A stretch of 64,000 nucleotides of DNA from NCBI GenBank assembly GCA_048268485.1, contig JBLWVL010000013.1:1-64000 (forward strand), read 5' to 3'. The position numbers were made by a program, and so were the translations under genes. Origin of the DNA: Oceanospirillum sp048268485. GTDB taxonomy: Bacteria; Pseudomonadota; Gammaproteobacteria; Pseudomonadales; Halomonadaceae. This document shows, in pieces, positions 50,863-59,974 of this stretch. The notes beneath the pieces are model-generated. The model was given only the letters and a program-made list of their open reading frames with translations, was not told where the DNA came from and searched no databases. Position 1 is the first letter of the stretch. Each line of letters starts with the position of its first letter.

Positions 50863-51879
50863 ATGCAAGTTTATTACGATAAAGATTGTGATCTGTCCAT
50901 CATCCAGGGCAAGAAAGTTTCCATCATCGGTTACGGTTCCCAGGGTCACGCTCACGCGTGCAATCTGAAAGATTCCGGTGTAGACGTTACTGTTGGTCTA
51001 CGTGCTGGTTCTTCTTCCCGCGCTAAAGCTGAAGCTCATGGTCTGAAAGTAGCTGACGTTGCAGATGCCGTTGCTTCTGCTGACGTTGTGATGATTCTGA
51101 CTCCGGATGAGTTCCAGGGCCAGCTGTATAAAGAAGAGATCGCTCCAAACATCAAACAGGGTGCTACTCTGGCTTTTGCCCACGGTTTCTCCATCCACTA
51201 CAACCAGGTTGAGCCCCGTGCTGATCTGGACGTAATCATGGTTGCACCTAAAGCGCCAGGCCACACGGTACGTTCTGAGTTTGTTAAAGGCGGTGGTATT
51301 CCTGATCTGATCGCTATCTACCGCGATGCATCCGGTTCTGCTAAAGAGCTGGCACTGTCTTACGCCATGGGTGTTGGTGGTGGCCGTTCCGGTATCATCG
51401 AAACAACTTTTAAAGATGAGACTGAAACGGATCTGTTCGGCGAGCAGGCTGTACTGTGTGGTGGTGCGGTTGAGCTGGTTAAAATGGGCTTCGAAACTCT
51501 GACAGAAGCGGGCTACGCTCCTGAAATGGCTTATTTCGAATGTCTGCATGAACTCAAGCTGATTGTTGACCTGATGTACGAAGGCGGCATCGCTAACATG
51601 AACTACTCCATCTCTAACAACGCTGAGTACGGTGAATACGTAACCGGCCCAGAGGTGATCAACGAGCAGTCCCGTGAAGCGATGCGTAATGCACTGAAAC
51701 GCATTCAGGATGGCGAATATGCGAAGATGTTTATCGCTGAAGGCCAGACTAACTATCCTTCAATGACAGCTCGTCGTCGTAACAATGCAGCACACCCAAT
51801 CGAGCAAACTGGTGAGAAACTGCGCGCCATGATGCCTTGGATTGCGGCAAGCAAGATTGTTGACAAAGAGAAGAACTAA
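50863..51879 (+). CDS. ilvC: Ketol-acid reductoisomerase (NADP+)
   Basis: Isomerises and reduces acetolactate to dihydroxyisovalerate in branched-chain synthesis. It is the short class I form, 338 residues. The Rossmann motif is VSIIGYGSQGHAHACNLKDSG, here read as GYGSQGHAHACNL; the metal-binding residues lie in ETTFKDETETDLFGEQAVLCGG-like ETDLFGEQAVLCGG and ECLHELKLIVDLMYEGG. NADPH preference is inferred from RAGSSSRAKAE after the second strand. It is divergent from its regulator ilvY, and followed by a terminator. Confidence 0.98.
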   Translation: MQVYYDKDCDLSIIQGKKVSIIGYGSQGHAHACNLKDSGVDVTVGLRAGSSSRAKAEAHGLKVADVADAVASADVVMILTPDEFQGQLYKEEIAPNIKQGATLAFAHGFSIHYNQVEPRADLDVIMVAPKAPGHTVRSEFVKGGGIPDLIAIYRDASGSAKELALSYAMGVGGGRSGIIETTFKDETETDLFGEQAVLCGGAVELVKMGFETLTEAGYAPEMAYFECLHELKLIVDLMYEGGIANMNYSISNNAEYGEYVTGPEVINEQSREAMRNALKRIQDGEYAKMFIAEGQTNYPSMTARRRNNAAHPIEQTGEKLRAMMPWIAASKIVDKEKN

Positions 51880-51896
51880 GTTTCTTTTCTGATCTG

Positions 51897-51926
51897 AAAA
51901 GGGCCGGCTTATGCTGGCCTTTTTTA
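51897..51926 (+). terminator. Terminator of ilvC
   Basis: AAAAGGGCCGGC / GCTGGCCTTTTTT with a four-base loop; T-run at 51920-51926, 20 bases past the stop. Confidence 0.88.
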
Positions 51927-52109
51927 TGCCTGTTATTTTTGTAGATAAAGGGTTGAGTATCCGGATGCTCTTTTTGTCTCAAAACAGGTTTTGCCGGGAA
52001 AGCGGTGTTTTCAGCGCTTTTGGTAACTATTTAACACCTGACAGCGATAGAGACAGAGGGCACTCAGGGTGTAGAATGTCTGCTTCAATCTTTAGTGATA
52101 GGTTTTTCA

Positions 52110-52961
52110 ATGACTGATCAAGAGAAGCAACCTCAGCCCGATAATACTCAAGCTGAGAGTAAATCAGTTCACGATGACGATTTTGTGGAAGAGACCCGCA
52201 TGTTGTCGATGGGCGAAGATGAGATAGAAGAAGAGACCGTAGAGGAAGGCAGAAAGGTTCGCCGTAAAGGGATCTACCTGTTGCCAAACCTGTTTACCAC
52301 CGGGGCTCTTTTTTCCGGTTTTTATGCTGTTGTTTCTGCAATGAATGGCGTATTTGATAATGCTGCGATTGCGATTTTTGTTTCCATGATTCTTGATGGC
52401 CTGGATGGCCGTGTTGCCCGGATGACTAATACTCAGAGTGAGTTTGGCGCGGAGTATGACAGCCTCGCGGATATGGTCTCCTTTGGTGTTGCGCCGGCGC
52501 TGGTCTCCTTTAGCTGGATGTTGGGGGATATCGGCAAAATTGGCTGGTTTGCTGCCTTTATTTATGTCGCAGGTGCGGCGCTACGCCTGGCGCGCTTTAA
52601 TACGCAGATTGGCTCAGTGGATAAGCGCTGGTTTATCGGTTTACCAAGCCCTGCCGCAGCGGCAATTATTGCCGGAATTGTCTGGACTTTCAGCGATCTG
52701 AACTTAATCGATACATCCTATAAGTACGCATTGGCCTTTATTGTTGCTGCGGTTGGTGTGCTGATGGTCAGTAATGTGCGTTATAGCAGTTTTAAAGAGA
52801 TTGACCTGAAGGGACGGGTGCCATTTCTGACCATGTTTGTAATTGCCCTTGCCTTTGTGGTGATTGCCTATGACCCGGCTACAGTCTTGTTAGTGGCTTT
52901 TTTGGGCTATGGTTGTTCCGGCCCACTGCGGGCGATGCTTAAAAGCAAAAAGAAAGCCTGA
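52110..52961 (+). CDS. pssA: CDP-diacylglycerol-serine O-phosphatidyltransferase
   Basis: Inner-membrane enzyme making phosphatidylserine, the precursor of phosphatidylethanolamine. After a 55-residue acidic N-terminal extension, the CDP-alcohol phosphotransferase motif LDGLDGRVARMTN...EYDSLADMVSF holds the expected Asp residues (D-x2-DG-x2-AR-x8-G-x3-D-x3-D). Six or seven membrane segments follow. ATG 52110 gives 283 residues and has an AGG ribosome site eight bases upstream; an earlier ATG at 52095 is less likely. It belongs to the integral-membrane (Bacillus/archaeal-type) subclass, common beside ilvC in pseudomonads. Confidence 0.92.
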   Translation: MTDQEKQPQPDNTQAESKSVHDDDFVEETRMLSMGEDEIEEETVEEGRKVRRKGIYLLPNLFTTGALFSGFYAVVSAMNGVFDNAAIAIFVSMILDGLDGRVARMTNTQSEFGAEYDSLADMVSFGVAPALVSFSWMLGDIGKIGWFAAFIYVAGAALRLARFNTQIGSVDKRWFIGLPSPAAAAIIAGIVWTFSDLNLIDTSYKYALAFIVAAVGVLMVSNVRYSSFKEIDLKGRVPFLTMFVIALAFVVIAYDPATVLLVAFLGYGCSGPLRAMLKSKKKA

Positions 52962-53031
52962 CAGAGCGTCGAAAAGCCTTTCGGCTTATCGAAAAAGGCC
53001 AGTTAGCGTTACGCTCACTGGCCTCATTAAG

Positions 53032-53077
53032 GTGCCCTGGTTCTGATGTATTACATTCAGATCGGGGCATTTTTTTA
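53032..53077 (+). terminator. Terminator downstream of pssA
   Basis: TGCCC and GGGCA close a long imperfect hairpin whose interior also contains an inverted TCTGA/TCAGA pair, followed by seven T. A separate GGCCAGT/ACTGGCC hairpin lies just before it (about 52998-53022). Confidence 0.75.
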
Positions 53078-53090
53078 GATCTGGTTTTAT

Positions 53091-55889
53091 TCAGGTATCG
53101 TCGTTCAGCATCTGACGCACCACATAGTGCAGAATCCCACCGTGGCGGAAGTAGAGCGCTTCATTGGCAGTATCGATACGGGAGAGCAGTTCACACTCAG
53201 CGATTCGGCCATCTTTATAGCGCACCGTCAGAGTCAGGTGCTGACCTGGGTGAATCTCACCGGTAAGCCCTTGAATACTGAGTGTCTCATTGCCGGTCAA
53301 CTGAAGGGTTCTGCGATCCGTTCCTGCAGGGAACTGAAGTGGTATCACTCCCATACCGATCAGATTGGAACGGTGAATACGCTCGTAGGACTCCGCAATC
53401 ACTGCTCGCACGCCTAACAGACGGGTGCCTTTAGCAGCCCAGTCCCGACTTGAGCCTGTGCCGTACTCTTTCCCGGCCACAATCACCAGAGGAATGTTCT
53501 TCTCTCGGTATTTCTCAGCGGCATCAAAAATAGCCATCTGCTCACCGGTGGGAACAAAACGGGTATAACCACCTTCAACATCGTCGAGCATCTCATTGCG
53601 GATACGAACATTGGCAAAAGTGCCGCGCATCATCACTTCATGATTACCCCGGCGAGAGCCGTAAGAGTTGAAGTCCTCTGGTTTTACACCCAGTGACTGC
53701 AGGTATTGTCCCGCTGGAGTTTCCGGCTTAAATCCCCCGGCCGGTGAGATATGATCGGTGGTAACAGAGTCACCCAGCAACGCCAGAATATAGGCATCTT
53801 CGATAGGTGCGACCGGTTCGGGCTGCGGCTGAATGCCCTCAAAGAAGGGGGGATGCTGAATATAACTGGAGTCTTCGGACCAGTCGTAAACCTTGCTTTG
53901 TGGGAACTGAATGTTCTGCCAGATCGCATCCCCTTCAAATACCGCGCCATACTGTTGTCGGAACATGGTGGTTTTGACCCGCGCCCCGGCATCTGCGATC
54001 TCCTGCTGACTGGGCCAGAGATCCTTCAGATATACCGGTTGACCATCGGGAGCATGGCCCAGCGGATCTTTCTGCAGATCAACCCGGACATTACCCGCCA
54101 GAGCGTAAGCCACAACTAAAGGAGGGGACGCCAGCCAGTTGGTTTTTACCAGAGGATGTACCCGGCCTTCAAAGTTCCGGTTACCGGACAATACCGAGGC
54201 GACGGTGAGATCGCCGTCAGTAATCGCCTGTTCTACGGCATCCGGCAGTGGGCCGGAGTTACCGATACAGGTGGTGCAGCCGTAGCCCACCAGATTGAAA
54301 CCAAGGTGGTTCAGACTCTCTTCAAGACCTGCAGCTTGCAGGTATTCGGTCACAACTTTAGAGCCCGGTGCAAGGGAGGTTTTAACCCAGGGTTGGGTTG
54401 TCAGACCTTTCGCAACGGCGTTACGGGCGAGTAGCCCTGCCGCCATCATCACGCTGGGGTTGGAGGTGTTGGTGCAGGAGGTGATCGCTGCAATAACCAC
54501 GGCTCCCGGATTGAGGCGGTTTTTAACGCCATTGAGTTCCAGCATCTGGCTGGCGGCGTGTTCAAAGTGGCTGTGTGCAGCTCCAACAGCGGTCTGGCCT
54601 CCTTCTGAGTCCAGTTTGCGGTTTTGTCGCTCCGTGGTTGTCTGAGAGCCGGTCTTGGGTGCGCCTTCACCTGTAGCCATCAGTAGTTCAAAACTGGCGG
54701 GTATATCTTTAAGGGCTACGCGATCCTGTGGGCGTTTAGGTCCCGCGAGGCTGGATTCGACCTGCCCCATGTCCAGCTCAAGGCTGTCGGTATAGAGGGG
54801 ATCGGGGTTGGCTGATGGATCATGCCAGAGTCCCTGGGCTTTGGCGTAGGCTTCCACCAGTGCGATCTGTCCCGGCTCGCGTCCGGTGAGTGTCAGATAG
54901 TTCAGGGTCTGTTCATCCACCGGGAAGAAGCCGCAGGTGGCACCGTATTCCGGTGCCATATTGGCCAGTGTCGCCCGGTCTGCTACGGGCATACTTTGCA
55001 GACCTTCACCGTAAAATTCGACAAACTTACCGACCACGCCTTTTTTACGTAGCATCTCGGTTACTGTGAGTACCAGGTCTGTAGCCGTGATGCCTTCTCG
55101 CAGCTGCCCTGTGATCTTAAAGCCGATCACTTCCGGAATCAGCATCGACACCGGTTGACCCAGCATGGCGGCTTCGGCCTCTATGCCGCCCACGCCCCAG
55201 CCGAGGATGCCCAAGCCGTTGATCATTGTGGTGTGAGAGTCTGTGCCTACCAGTGTGTCCGGATAGGCAAAGGTTTTGCCATCCGTTTCTGTTTTGTGCC
55301 AGACCGTCTTACCCAGATACTCCAGATTCACCTGATGACAGATACCGGTACCCGGTGGTACGACACGGAAATTTTCAAATGCCTGCTGCCCCCAGCGCAG
55401 AAACTCATAGCGCTCTTTGTTGCGCGTCATCTCAATGGCGACATTCTCTTTAAAGGCGTCCGCGTTACCAAAGTGATCCACCATAACGGAATGATCGATC
55501 ACCAGATCTACCGGTGACAGGGGGTTGATTCGGGCTGGGTCTTTACCCGCCTGCTGAACTGCATGCCGCATGGCTGCGAGATCTGCTACACCGGGGACAC
55601 CAGTGAAATCCTGCATCAGAACCCGGGCGGGGCGAAACTGAACTTCGGTGTCGGAGCGGCGCTCTTTCAGCCAGTCGGCTACCGCTTTGAGGTGATTTTT
55701 ATCGACGGTCAGATCGTCTTCGTGGCGTAGCAGGTTTTCCAGCAGAACCTTCAGGCTGAAGGGAAGACGATGGATGTCGCCCAATTCTGCTTCAGCTTTG
55801 ATCAGGCTGTAATAGTGGTAGGTGTCTTCACCGACATGAAGACTCGACAAAGTATGCAGACTGTCTTTGCTCTCTGGTTGGCTGGACAT
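53091..55889 (-). CDS. acnA: Aconitate hydratase AcnA-type
   Basis: Iron-sulfur enzyme converting citrate to isocitrate; the apo-form of this class can bind RNA like IRP1. The 932 residues are longer than E. coli AcnA (891). Cluster cysteines are in AITSCTNTSNPSVM and GYGCTTCIGNSGPLP. Substrate residues lie in VGTDSHTTMINGLGILGWGVGG and in the GTGSSRDWAAKG motif. Compared with the usual sequence there appear to be about 30 extra residues, rich in Gln, Thr and Gly, around 395-430 (TGSQTTTERQNRKLDSEGG). It is convergent with pssA and monocistronic. Confidence 0.96.
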   Translation of the reverse strand: MSSQPESKDSLHTLSSLHVGEDTYHYYSLIKAEAELGDIHRLPFSLKVLLENLLRHEDDLTVDKNHLKAVADWLKERRSDTEVQFRPARVLMQDFTGVPGVADLAAMRHAVQQAGKDPARINPLSPVDLVIDHSVMVDHFGNADAFKENVAIEMTRNKERYEFLRWGQQAFENFRVVPPGTGICHQVNLEYLGKTVWHKTETDGKTFAYPDTLVGTDSHTTMINGLGILGWGVGGIEAEAAMLGQPVSMLIPEVIGFKITGQLREGITATDLVLTVTEMLRKKGVVGKFVEFYGEGLQSMPVADRATLANMAPEYGATCGFFPVDEQTLNYLTLTGREPGQIALVEAYAKAQGLWHDPSANPDPLYTDSLELDMGQVESSLAGPKRPQDRVALKDIPASFELLMATGEGAPKTGSQTTTERQNRKLDSEGGQTAVGAAHSHFEHAASQMLELNGVKNRLNPGAVVIAAITSCTNTSNPSVMMAAGLLARNAVAKGLTTQPWVKTSLAPGSKVVTEYLQAAGLEESLNHLGFNLVGYGCTTCIGNSGPLPDAVEQAITDGDLTVASVLSGNRNFEGRVHPLVKTNWLASPPLVVAYALAGNVRVDLQKDPLGHAPDGQPVYLKDLWPSQQEIADAGARVKTTMFRQQYGAVFEGDAIWQNIQFPQSKVYDWSEDSSYIQHPPFFEGIQPQPEPVAPIEDAYILALLGDSVTTDHISPAGGFKPETPAGQYLQSLGVKPEDFNSYGSRRGNHEVMMRGTFANVRIRNEMLDDVEGGYTRFVPTGEQMAIFDAAEKYREKNIPLVIVAGKEYGTGSSRDWAAKGTRLLGVRAVIAESYERIHRSNLIGMGVIPLQFPAGTDRRTLQLTGNETLSIQGLTGEIHPGQHLTLTVRYKDGRIAECELLSRIDTANEALYFRHGGILHYVVRQMLNDDT

Positions 55890-56017
55890 GTACTTCTCCT
55901 TATATGAGTCGTGTGTGTCGCTTGATCAAACCTCTTTTTCAATGGTTGGAGCGTCCTTTTAAAGGATCGCTCTCACGTCTTAGTTGTTATACGGCAGAGT
56001 ATCTTTACAGGTTTTTT

Positions 56018-57547
56018 TCAGAAGCTTAGCTTATAACCATAGGCCTGCAGGTAAGCCTGCTCGGTTTCCAGATCTGCCAGAGTCAGCGGATTATCTTCAA
56101 ACCAGCCATCGGAAAAATTGAGCCTGATCTGTTTGCCATCGACTTCAATTTTTGCACTCAGGTTGGCTTCGTCCGGGCGGCTGTGATTCAGATGAACCGC
56201 CAGTCGTAATAAAATTGCCAGGCCGATCAGAGGTTGCTCCAGAGCTTCCGGCTGAGTTCTGAATTCAACCATGGGGAATTTGCGGCGGTGACTGCGCACC
56301 AGTACCGCAAGCATTGCCTGATGCTGATGGGAGAAGCCCGGCAGATCCGAGTGCTGCAACAGGTACGCACCGTGTTTATGGAACTGGCTGTGGGATATGC
56401 CCAGGCCGATTTCATGTAGTTGGGCAGCCCAGCGCAGAATCTGGCGAAGTTCATCATGCTGCAGCTTCCAGTTATTTTTTACCTGATCAAACAGGTGTAG
56501 CGCGGTTTCGCTGACCACTGATGCCTGGGAAATGTCCGTATGATAGCGCTCCATCAGGGATGATATGGTCTGTTCACGGATATCCTGATCGGTGAAACGC
56601 CCCTGAAGGTCGAACAGCACGCCTTCGCGTAGGGCTCCTTCGGTAAAGGTCATCTCTTCAATATCGAGTAGCTCAAAGATAGCCTGTAAAATAGCTACGC
56701 CTGCAGGGAAAACTTTCGCCCGGTCAGATCTTAGTCCGGTTAGCTGGACGCTTTCAAGATCTTTGAATTTGAGCAGTACCTTACTCAGTTTACTCAGACC
56801 TTCACGGGTAATCGGGCCATCGCTCCAGCCGTTTTGTTGCAGAACCCCAGCTGTTGCTTTGATCGTACCGGAAGTACCGACGCTCTGTTGCCAGCCAAGC
56901 TTTTTATAGGGCTTTACGATATTCAGTAGTTCGTTTTTGGCGGCGAGAACCGCTTGTTGATAACGTTTGGTGGTGATCTGTCCGTCGGGGAAAAAACGCT
57001 TGCTGTAAGCGACACACCCCATGTGCAGGCTTTCCAGTGCTTTGGGTTCAAAGCCCTCGCCAATAATAAATTCAGTGCTACCGCCGCCGATATCTGCCAC
57101 CAGTCGGCGTCCCTGAGGAGTGGCCAGAGAGTGGGCGGCACCCACATAGATTAGTCGGGCCTCTTCACGGCCGCTGATGATTTCCAGTGGATGACCCAGA
57201 ACCTTTTCTGCACGATTCAGAAAACTGCGGGTGTTTCGGGCGGCGCGAAGCGCATTAGTGCCGACAATGCGGATATTATCGGGGTTGATCCCAGTCAGAA
57301 AAGGGGCAAAGCGGCTCAGGCAATCCAGAGCTCTTTGCTGGGCGTCTTCCGTGAGGTTTCCCTCTTGGTCAAAGCCAGCTGCCAGCTGTACTTTTTCACC
57401 CAGTCGCTCCAGTGTCCGGATCTCTCCTTGGACAGAGCGTGCCACCATAAGGTGAAAGCTGTTAGAACCAAGGTCGATAGCGGCAAGCAGATCGTTATCG
57501 TAGCTGGTGTCTGAAGGAGCTGTTGCTGGCTTATCCGTATCGCTCAT
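56018..57547 (-). CDS. ppx: Exopolyphosphatase (Ppx/GppA family)
   Basis: Removes terminal phosphates from polyphosphate; a soluble ASKHA-fold enzyme. The 509 residues start at ATG 57547 after AAGG. The phosphate-1 motif is AAIDLGSNSFHLMVARS near residue 25, and VADIGGGSTEFIIGEG is the second. The C-terminal half has the HD-like helical domain (LHEIGLGISHSQFHKHGAYL). A Pho-box promoter lies upstream. Ppk is not near. GppA cannot be fully excluded, but size and phosphate control favour Ppx. Confidence 0.92.
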   Translation of the reverse strand: MSDTDKPATAPSDTSYDNDLLAAIDLGSNSFHLMVARSVQGEIRTLERLGEKVQLAAGFDQEGNLTEDAQQRALDCLSRFAPFLTGINPDNIRIVGTNALRAARNTRSFLNRAEKVLGHPLEIISGREEARLIYVGAAHSLATPQGRRLVADIGGGSTEFIIGEGFEPKALESLHMGCVAYSKRFFPDGQITTKRYQQAVLAAKNELLNIVKPYKKLGWQQSVGTSGTIKATAGVLQQNGWSDGPITREGLSKLSKVLLKFKDLESVQLTGLRSDRAKVFPAGVAILQAIFELLDIEEMTFTEGALREGVLFDLQGRFTDQDIREQTISSLMERYHTDISQASVVSETALHLFDQVKNNWKLQHDELRQILRWAAQLHEIGLGISHSQFHKHGAYLLQHSDLPGFSHQHQAMLAVLVRSHRRKFPMVEFRTQPEALEQPLIGLAILLRLAVHLNHSRPDEANLSAKIEVDGKQIRLNFSDGWFEDNPLTLADLETEQAYLQAYGYKLSF

Positions 57548-57595
57548 TATTCTTAGCCTTACTGTCACGCTGAAAAGTTCTCTTATTATGGCATG

Positions 57596-57629
57596 ATCAT
57601 AAAAGTGTCACATGACGAATCTATGACAT
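57596..57629 (-). promoter_or_regulatory. Pho box and -10 element of ppx
   Basis: On the minus strand, ATGTCAT (57629-57623), AGAT (57622-57619) and TCGTCAT (57618-57612) match the PhoB consensus, two CTGTCAT-like 7-mers separated by 4 bases, with 6/7 and 5/7 identity. Ten bases later TATGAT (57601-57596) is a good -10. The ppx start is about 50 bases beyond. The spacing is textbook for PhoB-activated promoters. Confidence 0.7.
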
Positions 57630-57973
57630 TTTCTTGTTTTGCTGAGAGCTTCCGGTGCTGGTAAGGCGGATCTGCGGGTTACTCTTAGTTGCTTACCAGC
57701 AGAAGAAGATTGTATCCGGACTTCTGTATTAGTAAGATCTGTTATTTATTAGCTTATGCTTAATTCCAACTTTTACCGTCAGGCATTCCGGTGCTATTAT
57801 AGCGGTATTCATTCAGTAACTGATGCCATAACTATCTCTGTGTAGAGGTAACCTGGCTTCTGTACTCTATACCGTCTTAGGCTCGTTATTTTCTTTGGAT
57901 AAACTGCTGATGCAGCTTTTAGTGTTATGCAGGGATCTGCCGAGCCGATTAAAATTGCCCCGGAGGCATTTAA
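57630..57973. other. Intergenic region of 344 bases upstream of trxA
   Basis: It should hold the trxA promoter. I see no gene, no tRNA and no strong terminator. GGAGG at the far right is the trxA ribosome site. Confidence 0.5.
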
Positions 57974-58300
57974 ATGAGCGAAAATATTGTAAATGTTAGT
58001 GATTCGTCCTTCGATGATGATGTTCTGAAAGCAGATCTACCGGTACTTGTTGATTATTGGGCGGAGTGGTGTGGCCCTTGCAAAATGATCGCTCCTGTTC
58101 TGGAAGAGATCGCTCAGGAATATGCTGGCAAGGTTAAGGTTTGCAAGCTGAACATTGATGAGAACACAGATGTACCACCTAAATTTGGTATTCGTGGTAT
58201 CCCTACACTGATGCTTTTCAAGAACGGTAACGTTGAAGCAACGAAAGTAGGTGCTTTGTCTAAGTCACAACTGGCTGCTTTCCTCGACGGCAATCTTTAA
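57974..58300 (+). CDS. trxA: Thioredoxin 1
   Basis: Cytoplasmic disulfide reductase of 108 residues, canonical length. The active site WAEWCGPCKMIAP is at about 29-41, with the cis-Pro loop IRGIPTLMLFKNG near 75-85. GGAGG precedes the ATG. It lies upstream of rho, the gammaproteobacterial order, and has a remarkable hairpin immediately after it. Confidence 0.98.
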   Translation: MSENIVNVSDSSFDDDVLKADLPVLVDYWAEWCGPCKMIAPVLEEIAQEYAGKVKVCKLNIDENTDVPPKFGIRGIPTLMLFKNGNVEATKVGALSKSQLAAFLDGNL

Positions 58301-58306
58301 GTGACA

Positions 58307-58342
58307 ATATATTGCGCAGGCTCATGGGTCTGCGCAATATAT
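58307..58342 (+). repeat. 13-bp perfect inverted repeat downstream of trxA
   Basis: ATATATTGCGCAG (58307-58319) and CTGCGCAATATAT (58330-58342) form a perfect stem with a 10-base loop six bases after the trxA stop. No T-run follows. It may stabilise the trxA mRNA end or terminate weakly. The remaining gap to rho (58343-58521) is its leader, without a gene. Confidence 0.85.
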
Positions 58343-58521
58343 GCCAGTAAAGACTGGTATGTTGGTTCTATTAGTGGTATGTTTCTCTTCGTTGTATGTG
58401 TTCCGCATACCTTCTCCTTATAATGCTACCGGCTAAAATTGCTGGTCAGCCCCAGTCTGAACGAAACCATTCGCCAGAATTTTCGTAAACCTAGCCCCTA
58501 AACCAAAGCTCCTAACGACCC

Positions 58522-59781
58522 ATGAATCTTACCGAATTAAAGCAAAAATCTGTCCCAGAATTGATCGACCTTGCCCAGCAGATGGGTATTGACAACGTTG
58601 CTCGCTCACGCAAGCAAGATATTATTTTTGCCATCCTGAAACGACACGCTAAAAGCGGTGAAGATATCTATGGCGATGGTGTTCTGGAGATTCTTCAGGA
58701 CGGCTTTGGTTTCCTGCGTTCAGCGGATAGCTCTTACCTGGCCGGGCCGGATGATATCTATGTCTCGCCGAGCCAGATTCGCCGTTTCAATATGCGCAAG
58801 GGTGACCATATTGCAGGTAAAATTCGCCCTCCAAAGGATGGCGAACGTTATTTTGCGCTGCTGAAAGTTAATGAAATTAACTTCGACAAACCAGAAAACT
58901 CCAAGCACAAAATCCTGTTTGAAAACCTGACGCCCCTGTTCCCGGACGAGCGTCTGATTATGGAGATCGGTAACGGCTCCACTGAAGATCTTACTGCCCG
59001 GGTGATCGACCTGGTGGCCCCGGTGGGTAAAGGTCAGCGTGGTCTGATTGTATCCCCTCCCAAGGCCGGTAAAACCCTGATGTTGCAGAACATCGCTTCC
59101 TCTATCACCCGTAACAATCCTGAATGCCATATGATCGTTTTGTTGATTGATGAGCGTCCGGAAGAAGTTACCGAGATGACACGCTCTGTTCGGGGTGAAG
59201 TGGTTGCTTCGACCTTTGATGAGCCGCCGGCCCGTCACGTTCAGGTTGCAGAAATGGTGATCGAGCGCGCTAAACGTCTCGTAGAACACAAAAAAGATGT
59301 TGTGATTCTGTTGGACTCGATTACCCGTCTGGCTCGTGCTTACAACACGGTTATTCCATCCTCCGGTAAAGTTCTGACCGGTGGTGTTGATGCCCATGCC
59401 TTGGAAAAACCTAAGCGTTTCTTTGGTGCTGCCCGTAATATTGAGCATGGTGGCAGCCTGACTATTATCGCAACCGCTCTTGTGGACACCGGTTCCAAAA
59501 TGGACGAAGTGATCTTCGAAGAGTTTAAAGGTACCGGTAATATGGAGCTGCATCTGGATCGTAAGATTGCAGAAAAACGTGTTTATCCGGCGATCAATAT
59601 TCGTCGTTCCGGCACGCGTCGTGAGGATCTTCTGACAACAGAGGATGGTCTGCAGCGGGTGTGGATTTTGCGTAAACTGCTTAATCCAATGGAAGATACC
59701 GGCGCCATAGAATTTATGATTGATCGCTTAAAAGATACAAAAACCAATGATGAATTCTTTGAGGCCATGAAGCGCAAGTAA
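58522..59781 (+). CDS. rho: Transcription termination factor Rho
   Basis: Hexameric RNA-dependent ATPase. The 419 residues match E. coli length. The N-terminal domain (MNLTELKQKSVPELIDLAQQ) and the cold-shock-like RNA-binding domain (GVLEILQDGFGFLRS) are followed by the ATPase with Walker A SPPKAGKTLMLQNIA, Walker B IVLLIDERPEEVTEM, and the Q/R loops. It is preceded by trxA and ends at a perfect terminator, itself probably unaffected by Rho. Confidence 0.99.
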   Translation: MNLTELKQKSVPELIDLAQQMGIDNVARSRKQDIIFAILKRHAKSGEDIYGDGVLEILQDGFGFLRSADSSYLAGPDDIYVSPSQIRRFNMRKGDHIAGKIRPPKDGERYFALLKVNEINFDKPENSKHKILFENLTPLFPDERLIMEIGNGSTEDLTARVIDLVAPVGKGQRGLIVSPPKAGKTLMLQNIASSITRNNPECHMIVLLIDERPEEVTEMTRSVRGEVVASTFDEPPARHVQVAEMVIERAKRLVEHKKDVVILLDSITRLARAYNTVIPSSGKVLTGGVDAHALEKPKRFFGAARNIEHGGSLTIIATALVDTGSKMDEVIFEEFKGTGNMELHLDRKIAEKRVYPAINIRRSGTRREDLLTTEDGLQRVWILRKLLNPMEDTGAIEFMIDRLKDTKTNDEFFEAMKRK

Positions 59782-59832
59782 GCGGTTTAAGCTCAGAGAG
59801 CGGTTTAGTACTTTTGAAAGCCTGAATTAAGA

Positions 59833-59856
59833 GGGTAAGCAACGCTTACCCTTTTT
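59833..59856 (+). terminator. Terminator of rho
   Basis: GGGTAAGC, three-base loop, GCTTACCC, then TTTTT. The stem is perfect and lies 52 bases past the stop. Confidence 0.92.
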
Positions 59857-59974
59857 CGCATCTGGCGAAAGCAAATTGCGCGACCTGCATTCTCGTGTGA
59901 GTTTTCGTTGAACCATTGACTTATATCGTCTAAATCCGTTGGCAGCGGTTGCCAGAGGAAGATCAGGAATATCT

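Noticed and set aside
58720..59553. 277-codon frame antisense to rho
   Set aside because: Shadow frame of rho without any recognisable domain.
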